Below, one piece after another: positions 18,395 through 27,944 of a DNA stretch of 64,000 bases. The notes beneath the pieces are model-generated. The model had not been told where the DNA came from. It made no database searches and saw only the letters and a program-made list of their open reading frames with translations. This stretch comes from JBBATK01 sp044228285 (GTDB lineage Bacteria; Bacteroidota; Ignavibacteria; Kapaibacteriales; NICIL-2): the NCBI GenBank assembly GCA_044228285.1, contig JBGAVD010000003.1:558001-622000 (forward strand), in the 5' to 3' direction. The translations under genes were made by a program, and so were the position numbers. Within the stretch, counting starts at the first letter, position 1; the number at the start of each line of letters is the position of its first letter.

Positions 18395-19702
18395 CTACTC
18401 TTCCTCATCATGCGCCAGTGGAATGCGCAGTGTAACCAGAGTGCCACGCTTATTGGCATTGTTTGAGATATTCACTTCAGCGCCGATCACATCGGCGATG
18501 CGTTGCACGATGGCTAAACCCAAGCCCATACCTTGTTGCTCGTGATAGTGTCGGTCGAACTGAGCATAGGCCTGAATATTCTGGATGTTATGTGCATCCA
18601 TTCCTCGACCCTGATCACTGATACTGAGCTCGTACGTTGTCAGACGTTTCCAGCCCCGGACTTCAACAGTCTGTCCATACTCTGAATACTTGAATGCGTT
18701 ATCGCAGAGTTCCTCTAGAAGCTTTCTCAGTAGATCTTCAGGAATGGCGAGCGTAGCATCTTCTAGTTGCAAATACAAGTCTGCACTGCGTTGCGCGATA
18801 CTCGCACGGTAGCGAGTAATAGTGTCGATGTACGACTTCACGCCTCGTGTACTTGAATTGCGCAAGCGCTCCATCTCAAGCTGTCGTGTGGCAGTGATGG
18901 CCAGACGTGTATAGATCTGATAGTTCTCGAACAGGCGCTGCAAGCGCTGTGCTGAGCTATAGATATCCGACAACATTTCGTTTGCATCTGCTGAGTCGAT
19001 CTCTGCATAGTGATCTCTCATAAAAGCCGCAGACCCAAGAATGGTTCCAATAGGTGTTCGTATCTCATGCGGTATTGCTGTCGCAAGATTTACCTTCAAG
19101 TCCTCCATGCTATCAACTAACTGACGTTGCGACTCAACAAGTTCTATTGTTCTCGATGCGACTTTCTGTTGTAGGATATCTTCAAGCTTCGCGTTTACTT
19201 CTATAAACTCAGCATTCTCCAAGGTCTTTGCAAACATCTGGATGAAGTAACTGTAGCATTTGAGTTTTGCGTTCGAGAGCTCGTTAGGCGAAACACTCGT
19301 ACACACCATGAGCAATCCCATCACACCTTGAACACCAATCATTGGCGATACAAAGTAGAAAGGACTTGTTTCCTCGCTCTTCTGATAGGATATGATTTGA
19401 CCGGTCGACAGAGCTGAACCAACGACTCCCTTATCAACTAGTAATCCAAAGTTCTGTTCTGATTCCCTCGTCATCGATCGCGGTAGAGTAGCGCTATGTT
19501 CAAACTCAAAGGTGCTTGCGTTCATAAGGAATACTGATGCATAGAAAGTGTCCTTCAGCTCAGCAAAGACCGACAGTCCTTGATGCATGATACTTGCCAC
19601 ATGTGGATCTCTCGCGCACGCGCTATTAAACTCATCGATGAGCTGGTAGAGTTCAATAGGAACTTCTGTATTCTCGCAACAAATTCTCTTTTCGGGATTC
19701 AT
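18395..19702 (-). CDS. GAF-domain sensor histidine kinase
   Basis: The protein has 435 residues and no membrane segment. Residues about 15-165 form a GAF-like sensor domain; a coiled coil follows (about 165-205). The HisKA segment IPHEIRTPIGTILG has the phosphorylated His212. The ATPase domain has LCDNAFKYS (N box), DQGRGMD (G1) and GMGLGLAIV (G2). The ATG at 19702 has AGGA eight bases upstream. It lies 13 bases after the HDOD gene, the last gene of a three-gene operon. No receiver protein is adjacent, so its partner must be elsewhere. The signal is unknown. Confidence 0.92.
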   Translation of the reverse strand: MNPEKRICCENTEVPIELYQLIDEFNSACARDPHVASIMHQGLSVFAELKDTFYASVFLMNASTFEFEHSATLPRSMTRESEQNFGLLVDKGVVGSALSTGQIISYQKSEETSPFYFVSPMIGVQGVMGLLMVCTSVSPNELSNAKLKCYSYFIQMFAKTLENAEFIEVNAKLEDILQQKVASRTIELVESQRQLVDSMEDLKVNLATAIPHEIRTPIGTILGSAAFMRDHYAEIDSADANEMLSDIYSSAQRLQRLFENYQIYTRLAITATRQLEMERLRNSSTRGVKSYIDTITRYRASIAQRSADLYLQLEDATLAIPEDLLRKLLEELCDNAFKYSEYGQTVEVRGWKRLTTYELSISDQGRGMDAHNIQNIQAYAQFDRHYHEQQGMGLGLAIVQRIADVIGAEVNISNNANKRGTLVTLRIPLAHDEEE

Positions 19703-19715
19703 GTTTGGTCCTGAT

Positions 19716-20564
19716 TTATGACAACATGATAGCTACGGCTTGGTCGTAGTCTGTTAGAATGGCAGGCAGCATATTCTCAAATGTTCTTGGAGGTACATCA
19801 ATGAGTGCCCAGATATCAATACAAGGCTGGGGTACGATTCGGTCACCACCATATCCTAAGTCAAGAATACGAGCCATGATGTCGGCTAGGTGAATGCAGG
19901 CCACATCAACATTAAAGCGGCCATTGACCAAACCCTCCTCGTGCCATCGTACTGCATTACATAGACTATCAGGCAATTGCCATTTTCGGGCAATGCTCTC
20001 ACCTACTCTTGTATGATCCGTTCCAAGTACTTCTCGCTCTGTTAGAAGGAGCACTCCATTCTGCTCATGTACTCTACGAACAACCATCGAGTACTCTTGC
20101 GGCATTGCGCGAAGAAAGAACATCTTTCCTAGATCGTGCAACAATCCTTGAGTGTAGAAGTTCTCGATGTTTCGTAGGTTCAGATGTTTAGCAAGAAGGC
20201 GTGCTATCACTCCAACAGCTAAGGAGTGCTTCCACAAATCAATGATGTTGAAGGACTGCACCACGGGCATCTTCGAGAACATTTCGAAGACAGAGATTGC
20301 AGTGACCAAGTTTTTCACTTCCGCAAAACCCACATGAAACACTGCTTCATTGATGGTTGTTACGCGGCCACGTAGACCATAGACGCTAGAATTCACTGTC
20401 TTCAGCAGCTTCAAAGAGCAAGCCGGATCGCTTGATATTGCATCAGCAATCTGGTTCACTGTCGTACGCGGATTCGCCATCAACTCGAGCATAGTTGTAT
20501 AGATGCTCGGAAGAGTTGGGAAGTCCTCAACTTCTTCAATAATATAATCCAGGTTTTGGGTCAA
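19716..20564 (-). CDS. HDOD-domain signalling protein
   Basis: The whole 282-residue protein is an HDOD domain, a metal-independent relative of HD phosphohydrolases used as a regulatory module. The N-terminal FPTLPSIYTTMLELM and DPACSLKLLKTVNSSVYG helices and FYTQGLLHDLGKMFFLR match the family; an HDLGK survives, so some metal binding cannot be excluded. Its ATG overlaps the stop of the preceding small gene (ATGA at 20561-20564) and the GAF kinase gene follows 13 bases after. In other bacteria such proteins link to motility, biofilm and two-component signalling, which fits the kinase beside it. Confidence 0.9.
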   Translation of the reverse strand: MTQNLDYIIEEVEDFPTLPSIYTTMLELMANPRTTVNQIADAISSDPACSLKLLKTVNSSVYGLRGRVTTINEAVFHVGFAEVKNLVTAISVFEMFSKMPVVQSFNIIDLWKHSLAVGVIARLLAKHLNLRNIENFYTQGLLHDLGKMFFLRAMPQEYSMVVRRVHEQNGVLLLTEREVLGTDHTRVGESIARKWQLPDSLCNAVRWHEEGLVNGRFNVDVACIHLADIMARILDLGYGGDRIVPQPCIDIWALIDVPPRTFENMLPAILTDYDQAVAIMLS

Positions 20565-20899
20565 TTGTTTGTGCTTGTTTTCATTGACAAGACCTGAGCC
20601 ACATGTCGGACACCCATCGCAAACAGATCCTGCTCGTTGATGTTCCGTGGCAGCCAGGTTATTCTCTGGCGCAATCGTTCCTCTGCAACACGACGTACCT
20701 TCTCGCTAATGACAAAATCACGGTTCTCTCCTTCCACTTGCACTGCAACACTTGCAATGTTCCATGTTCGAAGAACGCGCAAATGATTCGCATCAAGCTT
20801 CACTCCTGTGGGGAGTAAGGTTTGTCCGTAATTGTTCATAACCGCCTCGGCAAGGACCATTCCTTCCGTCAATTCGTCACATCCTACATTTTTAGCCAT
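20561..20899 (-). CDS. Small conserved-type protein upstream of HDOD gene
   Basis: The product has about 112 residues (MAKNVGCDELTEGMVLAEAV start). Its N-terminal half resembles the short domain often found before HD-GYP or HDOD modules (DELTEGMVLAEAV, GQTLLPTGVKLDANHLRVL, WNIASVAVQ). It ends in a basic helical tail. The ATG at 20899 has AAGGAA upstream; the frame from 20905 starts with TTG and is less likely. It is the first gene of the operon with the HDOD protein and the histidine kinase, so a shared signalling role is inferred. Confidence 0.8.
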   Translation of the reverse strand: MAKNVGCDELTEGMVLAEAVMNNYGQTLLPTGVKLDANHLRVLRTWNIASVAVQVEGENRDFVISEKVRRVAEERLRQRITWLPRNINEQDLFAMGVRHVAQVLSMKTSTNN

Positions 20900-21245
20900 A
20901 GTCAACGTTCCTTGTCGTGTGATACACTAACACTTCCATCACTTTATATACCAGTTTTCGACGTTTTTTACTGGATATGTAGATTTTTTGCTTTCTGAGG
21001 GCTGTACCTAGGCAGCCTACTCCAGGCCTATTGACCCAATTGCGCATTTCTGGTCCTTCTGTGGCTTTTCAGCCCTGGGAGTGAACTGCGCTATCCTATC
21101 TCCGAGATCTGGCACTAGCAAGGTCTCCTATTGAAACCACGGTCTTTCTCCTCCTCATGAGACTTTTCTTACACAGGCAACCCTGTCATGGCTTCGCCAT
21201 GACAGGGTTGCAGTGAACTCCTACAGTGTCCAGCCCTCAGCCGAG
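20900..21245. other. Intergenic region: operon promoter side and downstream hairpin
   Basis: The AT-rich part about 20940-20995 precedes the signalling operon and probably contains its promoter. The rest holds the hairpin at 21177-21211 that follows the beta-propeller gene. No gene seen. Confidence 0.45.
21177..21211 (-). terminator. Hairpin after the beta-propeller gene
   Basis: A perfect 16-bp stem (GCAACCCTGTCATGGC and its complement) with a three-base loop, 35 bases past the stop at 21246. No T-run follows. Confidence 0.7.
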
Positions 21246-23507
21246 CTACCGAGCAACAACAATTGTTGCTGATCTCACTTTGTCGTTAGTTGTCAGCGTG
21301 CAGATATAGCTACCGTTGATAAGGGTACCGACATCGATCGTATTCTCACTTGACCCAGCATTCACAAGTGTGCTTAGCAACTCCGCGCCATTCAATCCAT
21401 AGATCTTGAGCAAACCCCTTTCATCCAGTCGCTCGTGCACAATGTGCATATACGAGTTTGAGAGCGGTAGATTATCGATGCTGAGCGTTGTTCCACGAAG
21501 CGGCTGCACAGGTTCTGGAATGTCGAGGATCAGAGAGTTATGGCGCCACACAAGTATTTCGTTCGATTTGGTAGCTAGTACCAAGGCACTACCGTCGGAC
21601 ATCTCATGTATGTCGCACACATCTCCAACGCTGTGTTTAAATCGTCCAAGAGTACGAAAGCTTGGCAATGAGAAGGCTTCTACAACATTGCCACTTCTGT
21701 GACAGTACAAGACAGATGCTTGAGCGTTAAGACTATAGAACTGCAGACCTCCAATGAACGCACGCGACACGACTTGTCCGCTTGCTACTTCAATCACTAA
21801 GACAGTATCCATATCGCAATGCACACAAAGCCAGCGCGAGTCGGCAGAGAATTGCAACGACTTAATGACAGAGCGAATAGATTCAACAGAACGCTGTAAG
21901 CCTAGGTTCGCAGGCGAGAGGAATGCAAGGACACCTGATTGCAATACGACGGCTACTGTTGAGTCGTTTGGTGCAATCTCAACCCGCTGCACCTGAGGTC
22001 GCATTGAAACGCGCTCTGTCTCAAGATCATGAAGATCACGAAGCTGCAAAGTGAACTGTGGATCAATGCAAACGCAGGCGTTTGAATGATTGAAGAATCG
22101 TACATCATAGATCGTTGATGGTGACTTGACGGCTTGTGATTGCTTAAAGAACTGACCATAGCTAAACAGCCACTCACCCGTCGAAGAAAGGCGTGGCAAG
22201 CAAGAGGTGTGCTTGCCAGCATTGTTCACTTTTATGATCTCGGTTATCAGACCAGTGTCGGACATCATCCACGACTGCACTCGTGTGTATGAATTGGCAG
22301 CTACTATCTGGGGCTTCTGATCTTTCATCACTTCCTGTAATCGCACAAGATTGCTCGCTCGTGAATCAACACTGGTCTTGGGAACCGAAGCACAGACTTC
22401 TGCACTGGCATGCATACGATAACGAATGATTGAGCTGGCATCGCACAAGAAAAGCAGAGAATCACCGAGAGGAAGAACCGCACGCAGAGGACGCATAGAC
22501 ACGAGCTGCTTATCAATTTCAGATTCCTGAACGCAATCCAGAAAGTGCAGCATCGACTGTTGTTGGCCATGCTGCTCGATGAGGCACAGTAAGCCCAAAG
22601 ACGTGGAAGGCTGCACGATGAGGTTCGTAAGATCAGTGCAGAACTGACTGTAGAGCATCATCGTAGAGCCAATGGGTTCCAAGCTCTCTGCATCAAAGAC
22701 AATGCGGCGCGCAGACGTGCTGCCGTAGACCAGGGCGATGATTGAATCTGACTGTACACTATACTGACTAAGAGCCCGACTACCCGTTTCAAGGTCGCTA
22801 AGAACTACTTCACGAGTTTGACCATTCTCGATATTCTGTACGCGCACAATGAATGTCGATCGACCTGAGACAGCTTGCTGATAGATGAAGATGGCTGTTC
22901 CTTGATTGATGTCAACTGAGGCATCTAGCAGATTGCAGTCCGTTCGATAGGCGTAGGCAGTATCGACGACAAAGGTCATCAGTCTCGCATCTTCCAAGTG
23001 CACAAGAGCGATCATTCGAGACCAGCGTCCGTTCACATCCTTGTAGACTCTTACTAGGGCACAGGAGTTATCCGTGCTAAAGCGAAAAGGCGCTCCAGGA
23101 GCAGCATAGTCAAACCAGCATCTTTCGCTATAGCTTCCAAATGCAACGTGCTTCTGTTGATTCGTACGAAGATTGATGATTTCTAAGCCAGACAAATGAT
23201 TGTCGGATAGGTTTCGACCATAGGCAATCGACCATTCACCATCGCTTGAGTAGGCGTGTGGATAGGCGTCGGTTGTTGGCTCCACTGTATTCGATTGTGA
23301 TGCGCGCCCAGCGGCATTGATGCGGAACACACGAGCCGAATCATAATTGCTTTGGGTTTCGAGGAGGACAGTGTTGTCTGCTGGACTATAACTCAGCGCA
23401 TTGAGTCGTATCGCTACACTTGGTGACCACAGTGTAGCTCGGTAGTCCTGAGAGAACACACCGTTGTATAGAAGAAAGAACGTGGCTAGTAGAAGAGTAA
23501 TTTTCAT
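21246..23507 (-). CDS. T9SS-exported beta-propeller (WD40-like) protein
   Basis: The product has about 753 residues. It starts with a signal peptide (MKITLLLATFFLLYNGVFSQ). The body consists of repeated beta-strand blocks of WD40/propeller type, for instance SLQFSADSRWLCVHCDMD and LSSTGEWLFSYGQ. The last 75 residues resemble a type IX sorting domain (LKIYGLNGAELLSTLV, IDVGTLINGSYICTL), ending in a basic tail. I used the Met at 23507 that begins the signal peptide; the frame opens at 23558. It stands alone between a hairpin and a chemoreceptor gene. Binding of proteins or sugars outside the cell is a general propeller role; no specific ligand is visible. Confidence 0.8.
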   Translation of the reverse strand: MKITLLLATFFLLYNGVFSQDYRATLWSPSVAIRLNALSYSPADNTVLLETQSNYDSARVFRINAAGRASQSNTVEPTTDAYPHAYSSDGEWSIAYGRNLSDNHLSGLEIINLRTNQQKHVAFGSYSERCWFDYAAPGAPFRFSTDNSCALVRVYKDVNGRWSRMIALVHLEDARLMTFVVDTAYAYRTDCNLLDASVDINQGTAIFIYQQAVSGRSTFIVRVQNIENGQTREVVLSDLETGSRALSQYSVQSDSIIALVYGSTSARRIVFDAESLEPIGSTMMLYSQFCTDLTNLIVQPSTSLGLLCLIEQHGQQQSMLHFLDCVQESEIDKQLVSMRPLRAVLPLGDSLLFLCDASSIIRYRMHASAEVCASVPKTSVDSRASNLVRLQEVMKDQKPQIVAANSYTRVQSWMMSDTGLITEIIKVNNAGKHTSCLPRLSSTGEWLFSYGQFFKQSQAVKSPSTIYDVRFFNHSNACVCIDPQFTLQLRDLHDLETERVSMRPQVQRVEIAPNDSTVAVVLQSGVLAFLSPANLGLQRSVESIRSVIKSLQFSADSRWLCVHCDMDTVLVIEVASGQVVSRAFIGGLQFYSLNAQASVLYCHRSGNVVEAFSLPSFRTLGRFKHSVGDVCDIHEMSDGSALVLATKSNEILVWRHNSLILDIPEPVQPLRGTTLSIDNLPLSNSYMHIVHERLDERGLLKIYGLNGAELLSTLVNAGSSENTIDVGTLINGSYICTLTTNDKVRSATIVVAR

Positions 23508-23680
23508 AACGGAACCTATGATGAATGATGTATTGTATTGCGTTGACTTGTTTCGCATACAATCATACGGCCGCTATGCTCGAGCCCTCCTTAGCAATAC
23601 CTTAGCGATAGACCTTATCATCTACTCTCATGCATGGTAGTAGTACGAAGGATAGTGTGCGTATAGCCTCAGCTACAACG

Positions 23681-23709
23681 CAAAGAGGGATGCAACGCAT
23701 CCCTCTTTG
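23681..23709 (-). terminator. Terminator of chemoreceptor gene
   Basis: A 13-bp perfect stem (CAAAGAGGGATGC and complement, loop AAC) lies 32 bases past the stop at 23741, with a T-rich right arm on the minus strand. Confidence 0.75.
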
Positions 23710-23740
23710 TATCCTCAACCTTGATTGGTATCGAGTTGTA

Positions 23741-25732
23741 TTAGTTCATGTACGAGTTCTGTTCTTTCTGTCGAAGCTGCTCAGAGGCGGTGCGACGGAT
23801 CGTATCACGATCGTTGCTTCTTTGCGCTTTGTGTGTCTGGCTTGATGAATGCTGCGAATCTGAATCGCTCAGTTTGAAGCGACCAACCAGTTGGAAGAGA
23901 TTGTCGGTCATACGATTGAGGTTCTCCGCAGAGCGTGCAATTTGCTGCGTTGCTGTGGCTGTTTCATTTGTCACATTATGAATTGCTTCAATGTTTCGAC
24001 TAATCTGTTCGCTAGCTCTTGATTGTTCTTCCCCGGCGATAGCGATATGCTCAATCATTCCAGAAACATTTTGAGCTGCATCGACAATGTTTCCTAATGC
24101 TATTCCAGCCTCACGCGCGAGTTGCAGACCACTCTCAACATCTTTTGTTCCATCATTGATCGTGCTCACTGCGTCTGAAGTTTCTACTTGAATTCTCTTA
24201 ATCTTCTCTGAAATCTCTCGCGTAGCCTTTGTTGTTCGTTCCGCAAGCTTTCGTACTTCATCTGCAACCACTGCAAATCCACGTCCTTGCTCTCCTGCTC
24301 GTGCAGCTTCAATTGCTGCATTCAATGCCAAGAGGTTTGTTTGATCGGCGATGTCGCTAATAACCACAACAATCTCACCGATCTGAGCACTGGACTCGCC
24401 AAGTGCTTTCACAGTGCTTACCGACTCTTGTACACCAGCTGCTATGCGATTCATTCCGTCAACTGTTTGCAAGATGACATTGCGACCTCCCTCAGCGCTT
24501 GACTTTGCAGCTTCTGCAGCAAGTGCCGTTTCGCGGGCGTTGTTCGAGGTCTCCATGATGATCTTTGTCATTTCTTCAACAGCGCATACCGCATCATTCG
24601 TTTGCGATGCCTGTTCGGTTGCTCCAGCAGCCATCTCTTCTGTTGAAGAACTGATCTGGTTGGAAGCACTAGCTGTTTCTTCGATAGAGTGCTGAACATT
24701 CTCTACGATTGAACGCAGTGTCTGCACGGTATAGTTAAAGCCCTGGTACAAGTCTGCCACCTCAGCTGCGGCTTCAGATTGGAGTTGTACCGTTAGGTCG
24801 CCGTTGGCTAGTCGTTGCATAGCAACAACCATTGTTTGCACTGCTTCGTGTAGGGTCTCGCGTTGTTGATCAGCTGCTTCCCTCAGGCGTTCCGCCTGAA
24901 GCATAAGTTGCTGCGTTTTCTCCTGCTCCTCTGCTGCTTGTGCACCAGCAGTGCGTAATGAGAGCACCATCTGATTGAAGTCACGAGTGAGAGTACCTAG
25001 ATCGTCAGTCGAATGAACAGTTAGCTGCACGGAGGTGTCGCCATTGCTCACAAGATTTGAGGCTGCGCTGAGTTCCGCTATCGGAGTGGTAATGGATCCT
25101 GCTACCTTGTAGCTGAAGCCGAAGACAATGAGGAGTACGCAGAGACTTATAGCGATGAGGACATTCCGTGTTGATGAACTCGATGCGAGAACGGCTGCTT
25201 TTGTCGCAGCACTGTGGTCTTCAATGCGTTGTGATACGTCATTCATCGGACCTTCCAGACTCTTAAAACGTGAGTCAACTTCGTCTTTGTGCAGGAGTGC
25301 TTCTGTAGGGTTGACTAAAGCCATTGGTATATACGTATTCAAGCAATCAACGTATTCGGCCAGTGGTTTTTGAATCTGTGCAACTGCTGCCTGAATCTCA
25401 GGTGAGCTCGCGTTAGCTCGCACATCTTCGATGTTTCTCTTGAACTCAGATATCGTTTCCTGAATCTCTTTCATTCGCTCAGCTCGCATTTCGGCATCAA
25501 GGTTCTTCTCGCATAGCGAGGCATAGAAGTCACCTCTCAAACCATCATGGTGCATATCAGCATTACACTGAGCGCGCAACTCAACAAGTTCCTGAAAGGT
25601 CTTTTCATTCTGCTCGGCCATGTAGCTGAGATCGTGCACAGCGAGGAGAACTAAGAGACACAAACCAACACCAGATAGTGCTGTTAGAAAATGGAGTCTC
25701 TGCTTGACCGATATGTTCAAAATCCAGTTCAT
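23741..25732 (-). CDS. Methyl-accepting chemotaxis protein (periplasmic 4HB-like sensor)
   Basis: The receptor has 663 residues. A first membrane helix (about 12-32) and a second (about 188-210) enclose a helical periplasmic domain of the four-helix-bundle type. A HAMP domain follows (GSITTPIAELSAASNLVSNG), then a coiled coil and a second HAMP-like unit (MQRLANGDLTVQLQ). The signalling tip IADQTNLLALNAAIEAARAG and GRGFAVVADEVRKLAERT is intact, so it should control CheA. No CheR-tethering pentapeptide is present at the C-terminus (NSYMN end). The OprB-like porin gene lies upstream on the same strand. The ligand is unknown. Confidence 0.95.
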   Translation of the reverse strand: MNWILNISVKQRLHFLTALSGVGLCLLVLLAVHDLSYMAEQNEKTFQELVELRAQCNADMHHDGLRGDFYASLCEKNLDAEMRAERMKEIQETISEFKRNIEDVRANASSPEIQAAVAQIQKPLAEYVDCLNTYIPMALVNPTEALLHKDEVDSRFKSLEGPMNDVSQRIEDHSAATKAAVLASSSSTRNVLIAISLCVLLIVFGFSYKVAGSITTPIAELSAASNLVSNGDTSVQLTVHSTDDLGTLTRDFNQMVLSLRTAGAQAAEEQEKTQQLMLQAERLREAADQQRETLHEAVQTMVVAMQRLANGDLTVQLQSEAAAEVADLYQGFNYTVQTLRSIVENVQHSIEETASASNQISSSTEEMAAGATEQASQTNDAVCAVEEMTKIIMETSNNARETALAAEAAKSSAEGGRNVILQTVDGMNRIAAGVQESVSTVKALGESSAQIGEIVVVISDIADQTNLLALNAAIEAARAGEQGRGFAVVADEVRKLAERTTKATREISEKIKRIQVETSDAVSTINDGTKDVESGLQLAREAGIALGNIVDAAQNVSGMIEHIAIAGEEQSRASEQISRNIEAIHNVTNETATATQQIARSAENLNRMTDNLFQLVGRFKLSDSDSQHSSSQTHKAQRSNDRDTIRRTASEQLRQKEQNSYMN

Positions 25733-26136
25733 AGTTGTTGTGTTGTTCCGTTCGTTTTTCGATGTATGGTGTTCGTCATTTCGTGTTCAATCAACAAGGA
25801 TCCAGCGTGTTCAAACAAAGCAGTATTTCCAAGGCTCAAATCTTCGTTCCGTCACGAAAGGCATGTCATGTAAGATATCGGTTCTCAGTGTCTGTAAATG
25901 AAGCCTTAGCCTTCCAAAGTTCTTCATGTTTTTGTCCAAGCTGGGCTCGTTCAACTTCTCTCCCATGGTAGCATTCACTAGCCAGTGATAAGCCTTTGAG
26001 CGAGCTAACGTTGAAGGTTATGCTTTGCGAAGCAAAGCATGAATAAAGAGACTCTTTTGAGTTAGAGAGAGCACTGTATGCCTATCATATCTATCTATTC
26101 TATCGAAGCCTTCGAGAGTAGCATTGCTGATTCGTA
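25733..26136. other. Region between porin and chemoreceptor genes
   Basis: No gene supported; three short plus-strand frames here lack ribosome sites. It holds a hairpin at 26020-26040 near the porin end and must hold the receptor promoter if the receptor is transcribed separately. Confidence 0.4.
26020..26040 (-). terminator. Hairpin after OprB-like porin gene
   Basis: ATGCTTTGC, loop GAA, GCAAAGCAT: a 9-bp perfect stem about 95 bases past the stop at 26137. No strong T-run, so it may also act as a processing site. Confidence 0.5.
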
Positions 26137-27375
26137 TCAAAGTGAGTATGTCCAGCGGCTACTGAGTAGGCGCAAGGGAATTCTCTCTCGTTCGAAGCCA
26201 GGGTTAAAAATGCACTGTGCATCAAGGGTCAGTGAAAGCTGAGATGATATGGTGAATCGATAGTACACTTCGGCTGCTATCTCGCTCGTGTAATGAATGA
26301 CTTTATCGAGAACGAAGCCGCTACCTCCCTGTTCCAAGAACACACGATGTGAGTGTGAGAGAGCGTTGTACACCACCGCAGCGCCGCTCTCATCGCCTTC
26401 GCGATTGAGCAATCCGCCTGCTAGGCGAGTTCCAACACAGAGAGATGCATTGATTTCAGTAAGTGCCATTGACTCACTTTTGCCATCATTCCAGCTAATG
26501 CGTTCAAACAGACCCCAACGCTCGTCAATCTCATGATCAGCATCGATGCTCAATCCAACCTTCGTAGTGAGGTCAGGCAGCTCTACACTTTTCAAGGCTT
26601 CATCAAAGACGCGAGCATGGCTCACATTTATAAAGAGCAAGCCACGCACTCGATGTCCTGCAGCAACGTTACCAGCACATTGGAAGTTGAATGCATGAGC
26701 ATGTGCGAAATCGGTGTTAAGATCATTGCCTCCAGCTTCGGTTGGCAGCGCCGCTGCTAGTGCCGTAAACACTGTTTCGCCTGTGCGGTATTGAGCGGCA
26801 GCGCCATAGCTGCTTCCCCCGCGAGCTTCTGCGCAGACTTCATAGGCACCACTGTTCAATACGACTAAGTTCATGAACTGACTTGTAGGGTCATTTGCAT
26901 AGGCATTCTGTTCCAAAATGGAACAGGGTGCAATCTGTCCGGCGAAGAGCTCAAGCTGTGAGCTTTCTTCACTACCAAGCGGCAGCGTCGCATGTATGAA
27001 TGCTGTTCCGAGAAATGGCGTTGCTGAAGAGTAACTGAAGAGTCCATTGGGCATAGAGGCAACATAGGCTCCCATACCTACAACCTTGCCATACATCCAC
27101 ATGAGCGACCCGGATACATCCCAATGGGGAATGAGCGTGTAGGTGGCACCCAAGGTGGCGGTTCCAATGACACTGTTCTGTGCCTGCACATCGGCTGCAG
27201 GGCTACTACTTCGTTGATATGATGCGGAGCTCGTAAAGTTGTAGCTGCCTCTTGAGACTTCCTCTGAGTCACCTTGTATGTGCTGTGCAAGCTCGCTATC
27301 TTGGCAAAATCCCTGCGTACTGATACTAAGGACTGCGATACAATACAGTACCCGTCTTCGAATGTAACTCGACAT
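26137..27375 (-). CDS. Outer-membrane porin, OprB-like
   Basis: The product has about 412 residues with a signal peptide (MSSYIRRRVLYCIAVLSISTQGFCQ, written from the Met at 27375). The mature part alternates short beta strands and Gly/Asn turns as in a beta barrel. The C-terminal block SEIAAEVYYRFTISSQLSL followed by LDAQCIFNPGFER is typical of carbohydrate-selective OprB porins. A longer start at 27426 has AGGGA six bases upstream and cannot be excluded; the frame opens at 27432. It lies upstream of a chemoreceptor on the same strand. Sugar uptake is the family role, not shown here. Confidence 0.7.
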   Translation of the reverse strand: MSSYIRRRVLYCIAVLSISTQGFCQDSELAQHIQGDSEEVSRGSYNFTSSASYQRSSSPAADVQAQNSVIGTATLGATYTLIPHWDVSGSLMWMYGKVVGMGAYVASMPNGLFSYSSATPFLGTAFIHATLPLGSEESSQLELFAGQIAPCSILEQNAYANDPTSQFMNLVVLNSGAYEVCAEARGGSSYGAAAQYRTGETVFTALAAALPTEAGGNDLNTDFAHAHAFNFQCAGNVAAGHRVRGLLFINVSHARVFDEALKSVELPDLTTKVGLSIDADHEIDERWGLFERISWNDGKSESMALTEINASLCVGTRLAGGLLNREGDESGAAVVYNALSHSHRVFLEQGGSGFVLDKVIHYTSEIAAEVYYRFTISSQLSLTLDAQCIFNPGFERERIPLRLLSSRWTYSL

Positions 27376-27944
27376 GTATGTGAAAGTTCTGGTGATATCT
27401 CGGCAGAATCCTTTGCCCCATACCATCTTCATTCCCTGAACGAGGCGAGCGCCTCAGTACGAATCGTTCTTTGAGCTCAAAGCTTTAATGAATATTCGTT
27501 CAGCAGGTATCGGCGGGTCAGAGACTTTCTAAATTGAATTTTTGCATAGACTTAAGAATTAAAGAGAAAAATTGCTGAAATCACCTATTTGAAGCGATTT
27601 AGGGCTGTTGTCGTGTCTGGTAGATCGAGCTTTTTTGAGCCATTAATGCTGAGAAAGGACAGAAAAGATCACTTTTTAACGCAGCTAAACTCTCTCTTGC
27701 GTGTAGTCTACTCGTCGTTCAAGGCGCCATTGTAGGATCTAGCACGGAGCTGCCAGGTCGAAGCAACGAAGGCGTTCTATATCTGGTACTATGACGTGTT
27801 ATACTCCGCCCAAAGCTTGGATCTGCGGTGCAGAAAGTCATAACCGCTTGTTTACTTGCAGCTAGAAACGACCAGAGGGACGTCAAACGTCCCTCTGGTC
27901 AATGTCTTAGCTGTTGCGTTAGGTGGGTTTTCTTAGCTCGTTTT
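27376..27944. other. Intergenic region between nifJ and the porin gene
   Basis: It holds the nifJ terminator (27870-27900) and an AT-rich stretch (about 27525-27690) that should carry the porin promoter. A 17-base motif at 27670-27686 recurs upstream of nifJ with one mismatch. No gene seen. Confidence 0.45.
27870..27900 (-). terminator. nifJ terminator hairpin
   Basis: A 14-bp perfect stem (GACCAGAGGGACGT and complement) with loop CAA, 45 bases past the nifJ stop. Confidence 0.75.
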